In this document: piece after piece, positions 11,505 to 23,442 of the stretch
Numbering within the stretch: position 1 is the stretch's first letter
How the letters are laid out: each line of letters begins with the position of its first letter
NCBI GenBank assembly: GCA_033398695.1
Contig: CM065814.1
Coordinates: forward strand, 101,558,501-101,622,500
Source of the DNA: Orobanche coerulescens
Lineage: Eukaryota; Streptophyta; Magnoliopsida; Lamiales; Orobanchaceae
Reading direction: 5' to 3'
DNA: 64,000 nt
Position numbers and translations under genes: made by a program
The notes under the pieces: model-generated
The model's database searches: none
What the model was told of the DNA's origin: nothing
The model's input: only the letters and a program-made list of their open reading frames with translations

Positions 11505-13001
11505 TGTAACACCCCCGATATATTCAGGAATATTACAGCGCCGTAAATACTTTACATAAGAATTTACAAGGTTGAAGAAATGAAAAGACAATAACAGATA
11601 CCAACTTATGAAATCACTGAAATAAAATACAACAGTTCTGGTTCAATACCGAGAATACAAATATCCAAATGAAGAATATTAATACATCACCAAAATTAAA
11701 CATCACAAATGACGACGTACTTGAGTACTTATTAAAAATAACAAAACAACAGACAATTAAACCTGGCCGGAACATCACTCTGCACCCTCGTCGTCATGCA
11801 GCTCCAGTGGTTGTTTTCCTGCTCTCCTGGATCCTGAACATAAACAAATGTTCACCCCCGAAGGGGTTAGCACAACGATGCTAGTACAAGTACCACAACA
11901 TATTATTCAACATCTCACGAAGAATAATAACAACGTAGATGACAAAATACCAACGAGTCTTTTCCCACGAGAAACTCATAAATAATATACACAAATGATA
12001 ATCACAACATGATATCACAACATACACATGGTAATTCCGACGATCCAGCGTTCATTGCCTAGAACCCACGATGATCCCGTTAGACCAACCCGTGGTGGAA
12101 AAACCCGTCTGATGATCCAGCGCACGCTAGCATAGATCCCCCGATGATCTCATCGGACCAACACGAGGTGGACATACAACAACGACATATATGCACGACA
12201 ATATATCTAACATCAATACGTAAAACAATTAAAGTACTTGCCTCGATTCGATGACAAGAATAATAAAACACTCGAAGGTTGCCCATTCGATCAATCACAT
12301 AGCAAAGCTCGAACCTTAACAAAAGAAATAATATGGAATTCATCTCATGTCGAACGAAACATCTAACAATCCAAGTTACGGTCGAAAGTTCATAAAACGA
12401 AACCAGTCTGACATGCTTAACGTACGTTACGTACTCTTGGTAGCGGACGTTAAGCCTACTCGTTAGCGTACGTTAGCTACAACGTCTAGCGTACGCTAAC
12501 CATGTATCGACAGTCCCTTACTGATCAGCCGACTGACTCGTCTGATGATATAACGTACGTTACATACCAAACGTAGTGTACGTTAAACCAGCTAGCGTAC
12601 GTTAAACATACACTGACAGTTTTCTAAATCCAGGATAAACATGTCATCATAAAACTTCAATCCAATCTATGGTTGATACACTTGTTACCACTATCTTCAT
12701 TTCATTCAGACTTCATCATGAAGATTAGCTATCCAAATCCAACTTACAAGATATGATAAAACCTTCAACGTTCATCCTCCTAGGTTCGTCTACCACAAGT
12801 GATATAACACCAATTCTATTATCAAAATGAAGTCATCACCACGAATATCATCAACTCAGAAGTTACTACAATTCACGAACTGAGCTTGAAGAATACTTAT
12901 ATAATACAAGGATCATTCTAGGTGCAAATCTTAAGAATTCATCCCTTTGAATAACCCCGTTCTAAATGATCGTATTTAACCAACACATTGGTAAGTAAGT
13001 A
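11505..13001 (-). repeat. E2 5' LTR, part next to the primer site
   Basis: This is the minus-strand end of the LTR (...GGGGGTGTTACA). It contains the hairpin module at 11833-11884, an AGGCAAGTAC motif at 12235-12244 and a second cluster of CGTACG palindromes (about 12415-12610). It is cut at 13001 by E3. Bases 12997-13001 (AAGTA) are the E3 target duplication. Confidence 0.85.
11833..11884 (-). promoter_or_regulatory. E2 LTR double-hairpin module
   Basis: On the minus strand: CTAGCATCG...GCTAACCCC-TTC-GGGG, then GAACAT-TTGTTT-ATGTTC followed by AGG. Both stems are perfect. It is about 330 bp from the LTR end, like the equivalents in E4, E5, E6 and E7. Confidence 0.65.
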
Positions 13002-13482
13002 TGTAACGCCCCGACTTTTTAGGGTGAATATTGGGGAAAATAAATAAAAAGAAATTTTGAGAAAAATAATTTTCTTGAGAATATAAAAATTCTCGCCTAC
13101 AAAGTCGAGTCTCTACAATGACATGAAAATAAATACCTTTAATTAAGGTAACATTTCATCATAAATACAAGGTAAAAATTTGCGGCGGAAGAATAAATCA
13201 TACTTTATAAATTTCAAATCTAAGTTTCCACAAATAAGTTTCAAACATTTGACATAAAGAAAACAACATTTAATAAATTCTTTTTCATATGCTCCCTCGG
13301 CTCGCTCCTTCGTCCATCCGGCTCGGTTCAACCTGCGGGATCAATAAAGGTGGGGGTGAGCTTCCTTCAGCTCGTGGAAATCACACTGATCACAGTAATA
13401 TACAATCTCATGGAAAACATAACATGAATAAACTATCACATTTTTCCTCAACATGAATGCATACTCACAATATTACATACAG

Positions 13483-13710
13483 CATGAATCGAGCACGCAT
13501 AACACAAATATTGAGGTTGCGCAGGTGCCCCCGCAACAACATGAAACATACACGCAATACCACATATAACATGAATCGAGCACGTATGTGAATATTGGGT
13601 TGTGCAGGTGTCCCCACACAACATGAAACATACACGCAATACCGCATATAACATGAATCGAGCACGTATGTGAATATTGGGTTGTGCAGGTGTCCCCACA
13701 CAACATGAAT
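13483..13710. repeat. ~82-86-bp tandem repeat (2.7 units) in the E3 left LTR
   Basis: Units begin CATGAATCGAGCACG and contain TTGTGCAGGTGTCCCCACAC. The same array is at 21253-21480 in the other LTR, so it predates the insertion. It creates overlapping minus-strand ORFs in several frames, which are not genes. Confidence 0.9.
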
Positions 13711-14316
13711 CTTAAGATAACCTCTTACACGAATACAGGTGAGCCTGGTTTACAACGTGTATCATAATTTATAAACATGAATTGAATATCACATATGCAG
13801 TCCAATTAAAGCAATTAAAGTGATAGTGAAAATTCCCACCTGAATAAATGATGATGATGATGATGATGTATGACTTGAAATGAAGATGCTCGACTCACAG
13901 TCCTAAGCCCGTAAATCCTCAATAAAGTCTACATATAATAATAATAATAATTATAATCCTTACAATTTATTATTTATATAATAAATGAAAAGATACGAAT
14001 ATCACTATATAATAACTGAAAATAAATTATAATTGTTCATTAATATTAACCAAAGAGTTAACATTATCAATGACTGAAATTCAAATACTTATGCATAATT
14101 TCAGATTAATTATTAATATTAATTAAAAGTCAATATTTTAATGTTTTTGGTCAAAATAGGACTAGAAGTGAATTTTAAAAGTTGACTGGGGTCAAATCGT
14201 AAAGGTCGAGAAGCTGACTGGTTTAAAAAAACCGAAGTAAATGGAAATTCTAGGGTTAAAGTGAAAGTTCCTGAAAACTGGGAGGACTAAATTGAATACT
14301 CCTAAAAATTCGGGGG

Positions 14317-14324
14317 TATAAATA
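14317..14324 (+). promoter_or_regulatory. Antisense-oriented TATA box in a palindrome (E3 LTR)
   Basis: GGGGTATAAATACCCC is nearly self-complementary. On the plus strand, opposite to E3, it is followed by a pyrimidine-rich leader-like stretch (about 14358-14412). It is conserved in the right LTR at 22076-22083. It could be an antisense promoter, but this rests on sequence appearance only. Confidence 0.35.
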
Positions 14325-16004
14325 CCCCTAAACCTAACTTCAGCCGACACCAACTCATTCTCCTTCTTCCCGTTCCTTCTCTTCTCTTCTACTGTTCTTC
14401 TTCTTCTCGGCTAGGAAAAAAAATCCCGAAACACACACACACAATAAATTATACACACACAGAGAAAATTGTACACACACATACACAGACCACGGCGGAC
14501 GAAAAAGAGAAAAGTGGGAAAGCAGTCATCTTCACCAAGTGTAGAAGGGCGGAACCCTGACGATGCTTTTATTACAGGGGTGGACTGGAGGCAAAAGGCG
14601 TCATCATGCACGGCAGTCGATCTGTGCATCGGTGCAGCAGCGACGGACGACGAGATCAGGCGACTGGTGTCGTCGCTGTTGGCTGAAGTAGGTGGATGTG
14701 GCGGGGCTGGTTTCTAGGGTTCGCGGATCTTCTTTGGGTCGGGTTAACCAGCCGCGGAACTCACAGCGGAGGCGACGGTTCGAGTCTGAAAGGGCAGGCG
14801 ATTTCGGCGAAATGAAGGTGAGGACTTCGATTTTTTTTTTCCGGATTTCTGGTTTGAAAGGGCTGAAGAAAAATATAACGGCGGCTCGATTGGGTTGATC
14901 GCTGGGTTGGGATTGATGGTGGTTGAAGTCGAATGTCGGGGGTTCGGTCTACTGAACAAATTGTTGATTTTGATTTGGGCGTTTTCTTTTTCAGATAAAT
15001 TATTGAGTTTCGGTTTTGATTCTTCTGTAAATGAGTTTTGATGTCTGAATTTCACAAAACACACTGGATGCTTTAATTTGTATTTAAGTACGTATTTTAG
15101 TTTACTGTGAATGGAGGGTTGATTCTCATGTGTAAAAGATTAAAGTTTGCAGAAGGGTGCTAAAGACAAAGAAACATGAAATCCAGTTATCTTGCTTATA
15201 GAGATGGAGATAAGAATTTATGCACTACTCTGTGTAAGATGATAAATTGAATCTGAAAAGAATTATAGTGAAGCTAGCGGATGAATTTACCTCTTGCTGA
15301 GCAAAGGAGAAGGTGAGAATCTCGGGTGAGTTGTATATTCGCGGCTGGGACTATTGTGCAGAAAAATTGATGTATTCTGTATTTTTGTACTGCAGATGAA
15401 TTTATACTCCTAGGTTAGGGTTAGGTAGCCCTAGGAGTATATATGGTAGTACAGATTTGGGCTTGTATTTTGGGTCAAAAGTAGTCAGGCCAAATAACAA
15501 TATTATAATTAAAGTCTATTGGGTCTTATACAATTATTAATGATATAATGATATTAATATTAGAACTGTTATTATTAATATTGCCTTTAATAATAAATAA
15601 TGCCACTATTATTATTAATAATAATACTAGCAATAATAATAACATAATATTAATATTAATATTAATGATTAATATTAAACATCTCTTGCAATTTATTAAT
15701 CCGACTCGGGCTTAAAATTTATTAGATGTCATGAATATATTTATGATCTCATTAATGAGTTTAAATGGATTGAAAAGGCATTATTAATATTATTAATAGT
15801 AAATGACTACTTGAAAATAACTGACAAAAAATGATTTAGGCTAGGACTTGTGATACATCGAAATAAATATTCATGATTCTCTAAATAAAATTAAATAAAA
15901 TGAAATGCATTATAATATTATTATAAAATAATAATATTGCATTATAAAAATGGCGGGTATTACATCCTACCCCTCTTAGAAGAATTTTCGTCCTCGAAAA
16001 TAAA

Positions 16005-16920
16005 TGATATACCTCGATTGAAGAAATTCGGATAACGAGCTTGAAGTTCTTCCTCGCGCTCCCAACTTCATCCTTACTGTGGTTACGCCATTGGATCTTA
16101 ACAAACACCTTTTTTTTGTTCCTCAATTGCCGGACTGATCGGTCGAGAATTAGTTCTGGTTGTTCTTCATAAGTAAGATCATTATTCATCTCCACGGCGG
16201 TATAGTTGATGACGTGGCTGGGATCGTGCGTATACTTCCTCAACAATGATACGTGGAAAACGTTGTGCACAGCCGAAAGTTCTGGGGGTAAAGCCAAACG
16301 GTAAGCTAATTCTCTAATCCGCTTGAGAATTTCGAACGGTCCAATGTATCTCGGTCTCAACTTGCTCCTTGGACCAAAACGGACAATTCCCTTGGTAGGA
16401 AATACCTTTAAGAATACCTTGTCGCCAATACAGAATTCGAGATCCTTCATACGCTTGTCGGCGTAAGACTTCTGACGATCCTGTGCTATCTTGATCCTCT
16501 CACGAATCTTATCCACCATACCAACTGTATGTTCGATCATCTCGGGACCCAAAATCCTCCTTTCACCTACCTCATCCCAATACAGTGGTGATCGACACTT
16601 CCTACCATATAGGGCTTCATACGGTGCCATACCGATCGTCGACTGGTAACTGTTGTTGTAAGCAAATTCTACCAAAGGCAACAGTCGTTTCCAATTATTT
16701 CCCATATCTAGCAAACATGCTCGCTACATATCCTCAAGGATCTGGATGGTCCTCTCGGACTGACCATCAGTCTGAGGATGATACGTCGTACTAAAATTCA
16801 ACTACGTTCCCAAGGCTTCTTGCAAACTCTCCCAAATGTGAAACGAGTATCCCTGTCGGATACTATAGAGACTGGCACTCCATTTAATTTAATAATCTCA
16901 CGGATGTAGAGTTGAGCATA
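16005..16920 (-). pseudogene. E3 integrase C-terminal half with chromodomain-like tail
   Basis: After the stop at 16921 the core continues through VSDRDTRF and, after frame breaks, HPQTDGQSERT (catalytic Glu). Another stop lies before 16714. The open piece 16714-15881 has FAYNNSYQSTIGMAPYEALYG, the GPY-type LRPRYIGPFEILKRIRELAYR and VKIQWRNHSKDE. A small deletion near 16062 then throws the tail out of frame; WEREEELQARYPNFF is still readable in the next frame. The last part of the open piece is read-through into the LTR and is not native. Confidence 0.83.
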
Positions 16921-18648
16921 CTAATCCATTCGAAAGTTCATCTTGACTGGGATGAAGTGAGCTGGCTTTGTGAGTCGGTCCACAAAAACCCAAATAGCAT
17001 GGTTTCCTCTTTCCGTTCGAGGCAAACCTACCACAAAGTCCATTGTAATGTATTCCCATTTCCATTCTGGAATATGAAATTTAAGTAGTCCAAAGGGGCG
17101 TTGGTGTTCTGCCTTCACTTGCTGACAAACTATACACTTTCTGACAAAGTCTGCCACATCTCTCTTCAAACCTTCCCACCAAAATGTCCTCTTAAGGTCT
17201 TGGTACAACTTTGTACTCACAGGGTGTGCTGTATAAGGGGTACTATGTGCCTCATTCAATATCTCTTCTCCTAACTTGGCAATATTAGGCACACAAATCC
17301 TCCCTTTATAGTACATTGTGCCATCATCGGATACACTGAAACCCTTATCCTCACCTGAAAGAGTACATTCTTTCATCTTGACCAAGAAGTCGTCCTGTCC
17401 TTGACCTTCTTTGATTTGTTCTCTCAAGGTTGGTTGTACCACCAAACTAGCCAATAATGACATAGCTGGATTCGATGGTGTAGCCACCTCAAGGTTCATC
17501 CTTACAAATTCCTTGACCAAGCTTTCCTCCTTGGTCAACAAACAAGTTAAGTCTCCTTTCGCCTTACGGCTCAGGGCATCCGCAACTATGTTTGCTTTAC
17601 TGGGGTGGTAATGGATTGTACAATCGTAGTCTTTGACCAACTCAAGCCATCTACGTTGCCTCATATTTAACTCCTTTTGTGTGAAAATATATTTCAGACT
17701 TTTGTGGTCTGTATAAATTTCACACTTACTTCCATAAAGGTAATGTCTCCTAATCTTCAAGGCATGAACTACCGCTGCTAATTCCAAATCATGAGTAGGG
17801 TAGTTCAGCTCATGCAGTTTCAACTGTCTCGAAGCATAAGCAACTACCTTGCCCTCTTGCATCAATACACATCCCAACCCTTGCTTGGATGCATCACTGT
17901 AGATGACAAATTCTTTCATCGGATCGGGAATCGTCAAAACTGGTGCTGCAGTCAATTTCCGCTTAAGTTCTTGGAAACTCTTCTCGCATTTCTCATTCCA
18001 TAAGAAAATTTCTCCCTTTCTAGTCAATTTAGTCATAGGTGCAGCGATCTTCGAAAATCCCTCGATAAATCTTCGATAATAACCAGCTAATCCTAAGAAG
18101 CTGCGAACTTCATTTGCGTTACTCGACACTTTCCAATCATTGACTGCTTCTACCTTAATCGGGTCAACCTCAATTCCTTTAAAAGCGACCACATGTCCCA
18201 AAAATGCAACTCCGTTGAGCCAGAATTCACACTTGTTGAACTTCGCATATAACTTCTCCTTGCGCAGTATTCCCAATGCTGTTCTAAGATGCTGCTCATG
18301 TTCAACCTTGGTATTTGAATACATAAATATGTCATCTATAAACACAATGACAAACTTGTCCAAATAAGGTTGAAATACACGATTCATGAGATCCATGAAT
18401 ACCGCTGGCGCATTAGTCAAACCAAATGGCATTACTATAAAGTCGTAGTGTCCATATCGAGTTCGAAATGCGGTCTTAGGGATGTCATCATCCTTAATCC
18501 TCAGCTGGTGATATCCGGATCTCAAATCTATTTTAGAGAATACTCCTGATCCTCCAAGTTGATCGAATAGGTCCTCTATTCTAGAAAGTGGATATTTATT
18601 CTTTATCGTGGGTCGATTAAGTTCACGATAGTCTATGCACATCCTCAA
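16921..18648 (-). pseudogene. E3 reverse transcriptase, RNase H and integrase zinc finger (575-aa open stretch)
   Basis: RT has the first catalytic Asp at 41 ([10 protein letters not shown]) and FIDD at 103-106. RNase H has Asp 252, Glu 289, Asp 314 and Asp 357. The integrase HHCC residues are His 468, His 475, Cys 505 and Cys 508, and the first core Asp is 537 (TMDFVVG). It starts after a stop that replaces a codon in VKK*DGSLRM and ends in a TAG at 16921. It is the best-preserved pol piece of E3. The N-terminal part of RT continues at 18649-18766 and resumes beyond the MITE at 19508. Confidence 0.9.
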
Positions 18649-18766
18649 ACTTCCATCTTATTTCTTCACGAAGAGCACTGGCGCACCCCATGGTGAAACA
18701 CTTGGTCGGATAAATCCAGAGTCGAGTAGTTCCTGGAGTTGTACTTTCAGCTCTTGTAATTCCTTA

Positions 18767-19499
18767 TAGAGGTGTTCAAAAATACCCGACCCGAACTACC
18801 CGGCCCGAATACCCGATGACCCGAACTAAATATTTCGGGTATTTTTAAAAATTTTAAATTTTTTGGTAGAGTACCACCGAAAAAAGTCATATAATCGGGC
18901 CGGGTCATGGGCCGACTTGTTGCGTAAATTCGGCACCGAAAACCTATTATTTTTTAATAATTAGTTTTTTTATAAATTTAATTATTTAATTTGCAATTAT
19001 ATGAAATTTTATCTTTCAACTAATATGAAATATATTTAATATGAGAATACATGTTAATGTATTTTCACTCATGGTATTTATTCTCACTAGTTTGGAAATT
19101 TATAAAATCTTTAAATAAAAAATAATATATTCTTACATATATATAATTAAATATTGAATTAAGCATAATTATATAATAAAAAAATGATATATATAAAAAT
19201 ATTTAGTTAGTTTTGAAATTTACTTATTGTACGGAAAATATTTATAATGTATTTAGTACTGGGAATTAATTTATATAATAAATTTTAAAATAAATTTATA
19301 TTAAAATTACAAATTATTTATAAAAATTTAAAATTAGTGGTATTAAATTTTGGGCGGGTACCCTATGACCCGACCGAAAAAATAGGGTACCGCTTTTCGT
19401 GCACCGACTTTTCGGGTCGGGTCACGGGCGAATTTTCATTACTCAAAACCGGTGCAGTAAATTCGGGTGCAGAAAAAGTACCGGTTATGAACATCCCTA
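18767..19499. mobile_element. hAT-type MITE (733 bp) inside E3 pol
   Basis: Terminal inverted repeats are TAGAGGTGTTCA on the left and TGAACATCCCTA on the right, with two mismatches. An exact 8-bp target duplication ATTCCTTA flanks it (18759-18766 and 19500-19507). Both ends are rich in CCCGACCCGAA/TTCGGGTCGGG and the centre is AT-rich. It has no transposase ORF. The 8-bp duplication and TAGRGRTGTTCA ends point to the hAT superfamily. Confidence 0.9.
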
Positions 19500-19507
19500 A
19501 TTCCTTA

Positions 19508-19990
19508 GGCGCCATCCTATAGGGACCTTTCGATATTGGTGCCGCTCCTGGCACTAAATCAATCGAGAACTCAACTTGACGATTCGGTGGAACTCCGGGC
19601 AAGTCTTCGGGAAAGACATCTGGATACTCCTTGACGATAGGTACATCAGCTACCGTCTTCTCCAAAGTCATTTTCCCCATCACATTCACCAAGAATCCTT
19701 GGCAATTACGCTTCTTCAACATCTTCACAGCTTTCATGGCTGATATCACCTTCGGGGTACTGTTGTGTCTAACTCCCTCGAATACGGTCTTGACATCAAC
19801 AGACGGACATAAAGTTACTCTCCTTTCGGAGCATTAACTACAGCTCTATGCTTGTCCAACCAATCCATACCCAAAATAACATCAAAATCACTGAGTTCAA
19901 CTATGTGCAAGTTGGCTAAGAAGTTATGTTCGTTAATCTCTATCTCCACCTTTTTAGTTATCGAGTCTACACACACTACTCCCCTCATCA
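19508..19990 (-). pseudogene. E3 protease C-terminus and RT N-terminus
   Basis: The minus strand reads CVDSITKKVEIEINEHNF, then FDVILGMDWLDKHRAVVNA (the ILGMDWL motif after the protease active site), then VISAMKAVKMLKKRNCQGFL, YPDVFPEDLPGVPPNRQVEF and GPYRMAPKEL, where the MITE interrupts. The part with the catalytic D(T/S)G is absent. It abuts the acidic ORF upstream, so a deletion appears to have joined the two. Confidence 0.75.
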
Positions 19991-20616
19991 CTGCTAATAA
20001 TATCTATAACAGGAATAAGGGGTCGCGGCTCAATCCATGAAATAACTTCATCTTCAGACTCGATATCTTCCATCAACACGTCCTTCATATTTTCGGCGAG
20101 GTCCATCCTTGAGCTTTCATAGGGAACTTCTGGATCTTCCTCTGGATCTTCTTCTGGATCTTCTTTGGGATCCTCCTCTGGGTCTTCTTCTGGATCTTCT
20201 TCGGGATCCTCCTCCGAGCCTTCCTCGTCCATAGAGTTGGCATCCCAATTTGCAGCTGAAATCTCCTCTCGAGCATACAAATCCAATAGGCGTCCAACGA
20301 CAAATTAGAAATCATCCGCAACCTCTCGCTCTTCAAGCGATCTCTTGATGGCCTTTTTCCAAATCCGGAAGATGCAGCAACTCCAGTCTTCGGATAATTT
20401 CTCCATCAGGTGTTCTAGCTGGCGAGTGACGGAACCTTGTTTCCCATATTTTAGCCACTTACTCAGCCTATTAATGACGTAGTGTGGCGCATTTTCTGGT
20501 AGACTAGGGTCGTCCCACCAGTCTTTACGCTCTAGAATACGCGAGTCAAAAGTAGCTGGGACCTTATTACATGGCGTCATTCTAGGTTTGGCCATTCTAA
20601 CAGTTCGTACATACAT
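19954..20616 (-). pseudogene. Acidic-repeat ORF of unknown function in place of gag (E3)
   Basis: One frame with a single internal stop at 20305-20307. The first part (about 103 aa) contains KDWWDDPSLPENAPHY, a basic/hydrophobic helix-like stretch (INRLSKWLKYGKQG, EDWSCCIFRIWKK) and ends in SLEEREVADDF. The second part has MDEEGSEEDPEEDP with seven EEDP-type repeats, then ESEDEVISWIEPRPLIPV and DIISSDEG. It lies directly after the primer region where gag is expected and runs toward the protease fragment. I do not recognise the family. The strongly acidic tail could bind basic proteins such as histones, which is speculation. Length and position suggest an element-encoded accessory protein rather than noise. 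Confidence 0.6.
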
Positions 20617-20757
20617 AAATAATTATATAAGTAAAATGAAATGACATATGCATGAATAATGACTGAAATTCGGTACCTCAGACGGAGTGACGAAGTGGCG
20701 AAGCTGAGAGCATATGATACTTTTACATTTTAGCGAGTCTATAGAAAGGTAAAACCC

Positions 20758-20769
20758 GCTCTAATACCA
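20758..20769 (-). promoter_or_regulatory. E3 primer-binding site
   Basis: The plus strand reads GCTCTAATACCA, one change from the tRNA-iMet complement, next to the right LTR start at 20773. Confidence 0.85.
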
Positions 20770-23442
20770 CTATATAACGCCCCGACTTTCTAGGGTGAAT
20801 ATTGGGGAAAATAAATAAAAGGAAATTTTGAGAAAAATAATTTTCTTGAGAATATAAAAATTCTCGCCTACAAAGTCGAGTCGCTACAATGACATGAAAA
20901 TAAGTACCTTTAATTAAGGTAACATTTCATCATAAATACGAGGTAAAAATTTGCGGTGGAAGAATAAATCATACTTTATAAATTTCAAATCTAAGTTTCC
21001 CCAAATAAGTTTCAAACATTTGACATAAAGAAAACAACATTTAATAAATTCTTTTCATATGCTCCCTCGACTCGCTCCTTCGTCCATCCGGCTCGATTCA
21101 ACCTGCGGGATCAATAAAGGTGGAGGTGAGCTTCCTTCAGCTCGTGGAAATCACACTGATCACAGTAATATACAATCTCATGGAAAATATAACATGAATA
21201 GATTATCACATTTTTCCTCAACATGAATGCATACTCACAATATTACGTACAACATGAATCGAGCACGCATAACACGAATATTGAGGTTGCGCAGGTGCCC
21301 CTGCAACAACATGAAACATACACGCAATACCATATATAACATGAATCGAGCACGTATGTGAATATTGGGTTGTGCAGGTGTCCCGACACAACATGAAACA
21401 TACACGCAATACCACATATAACATGAATCGAGCACGTATGTGAATATTGGGTTGTGCAGGTGTCCCCACACAACATGAATCTTAAGATAACCTCTTACAC
21501 GAATACAGGTGAGCCTGATTTACAACGTGTATCATAATTTATAAACATGAATTGAATATCACATATGCAGTCCAATTAAAGCAATTAAAGTGATAGTGAA
21601 AATTCCCACCTGAAGAAATAATGATGATGATGTCTGACTTGAAATAAAGATGCTCGACTCACAGTCCTAAGCCCGTAAATCCTCGATAAAGTCTACATAT
21701 AATAGTAATTATAATCCTTATAATTTATTATTTATATAATAAATGAAAAGATACGAATATCACTATATAATAACTGAAAATAAAATATAATTGTTCATTA
21801 ATATTAACCGAAGAGTTAACATTATTAATGACTGAAATTAAAATACTTATGCAGAATTTCAGATTAATTATTAGTATTAATTGAAAGTCAACATTTTAAT
21901 ATTTTGGGTCAAAATAGGACTGGAAGTGAATTTTAAAAGTTGACTGGGGTCAAATCGTAAAAATCGAGAAGCTTACTGGCTTAAAAAACCCCGAAGTAAA
22001 TGGAAATTCTGGGGTTAAATTGAAAGTTCCTGAAAACTCGGAGGACTAAATTGAATACTCCTAAAAATTCGGGGGTATAAATACCCCTAAACCTAACTTC
22101 AGCCGACACCAACTCATCCTCCTTCTTCCCGTTCCTTCTCTTTTATTCTACTGTTCTTCTTATTCTCGGCTAGGAAAGAAAAATCCCGAAAAACACACAC
22201 ACACAGTAAATTATACACACACATACATAGACCACGGCGGACGAAAAAGAGAAAAGTGGGAAAGCAGTCATCTTCACCAAGTGTAGAAGGGCGGAACCCC
22301 GACGGTGCTTTTCTTGCTGGGGTGGACTGGAGGCAAAAGACTTCGTCGTGCATGACAGTCGATCTGTGTGTCGGTGCAGCAGCGACGGACGACGAGATCG
22401 GGCGACTGGTGTCGTCGCTGTTGGATGAAGTAGGTGGATGTGGCGGGGCTGTTTTCTAGGGTTCGCGGATCTGCTTTGGATCGGGTTAACCAGCCGTGGA
22501 ACTCACGGCGTAGGCGACGGTTCGAGTCTGAAAGGGCAGGCGATTCCGGCGAAATGAAGGTGAGGACTCCGATTTTTTTTTTTTGATTTCTGGTTTGAAA
22601 AGGCTGAAGAAAAATGTAACGGCGGATCGATTGGGTTGATCGCTAGGTTGGGATCGATGGTGGTTGAAGTCGAATGTCGGGGGTTCAGTCTACTGAACAT
22701 ATTGTTGATTTTGATTTGGGCGTTTTCTTTTTCAGATAAATTAGTGAGTTTCGGTTTTGATTCTACTGTAAATTGAGTTTTGATGTCTGAATTTCACAAA
22801 ACTCACTGGATGCTTTAATTTGTATTTAAGTACGTATTTTAGTTTACTGTGAATGGAGGGTTGAAGATTAAAGTTTGCAGAAGGGTGTTAAAGACAGAGA
22901 AACATGATATCCGATTATCTTGCTTATAGAGATGGAGAAAAGAATTTACGCACTACTCCGTGTAAGATGATAAATTGAATCTGAAAAGAATTATAGTGAA
23001 GCTAGCGGATGAATTTACCTCTTGCTGAGCAAAGGAGAAGGTGAGAATCTCGGGTGAGTTGCAGATTCACGGCTGGGACTATTGTGCAGAAAAGTTGTTG
23101 TATTCTGTATTTTTGTACTGCAGATGAATGTATTTATACTCCTAGGTTAGGGTCAGGTAGCCTTAGGAGTATATATGGTAGTATAGATTTGGGCTTGTAT
23201 ACTGGGTCAAAAGTAGTCGGGCCAAATAACAATATTATAATTAAAGTCCATTGGGTCTTATACAATTATTAATGATATAATGATATTAATATTAGAACCG
23301 TTATTATTAATATTGCCTTTAATAATAAATAATGCTACTATTATTATTAATAATAATAGCAATAATAATAATATAATATTAATATTAATATTAATAATTA
23401 ATATTAAACATCTCTTGCAATTTATTAATCCGACTACGCTTA

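Larger units (their letters stand above)
13002..15964 (-). repeat. E3 left (3') LTR, 2963 bp
   Basis: It begins TGTAACGCCCCGACTTTTTAG and ends GGGTATTACA, followed by a polypurine tract (AGAGGGGTAGGA on the minus strand). A minus-strand TATA-like TATAAATTC lies at about 15398-15406. A palindromic GGGGTATAAATACCCC lies at about 14313-14328. Long AT-rich TAATATTA runs lie at 15530-15690. Confidence 0.88.

Noticed and set aside
13448..13706. Three overlapping minus-strand ORFs with Cys- and Met-rich repeats (also at 21218-21476)
   Set aside because: They are the three frames of an 82-86-bp tandem repeat in the E3 LTR. All frames are open because the repeat lacks stops, so this is no evidence of coding.
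14744..15064. 106-aa minus-strand ORF in the E3 LTR as a captured host exon
   Set aside because: It is not kept in length in the other LTR (22503-22700 only) and has no recognisable domain; it is better explained as transcribed LTR leader.
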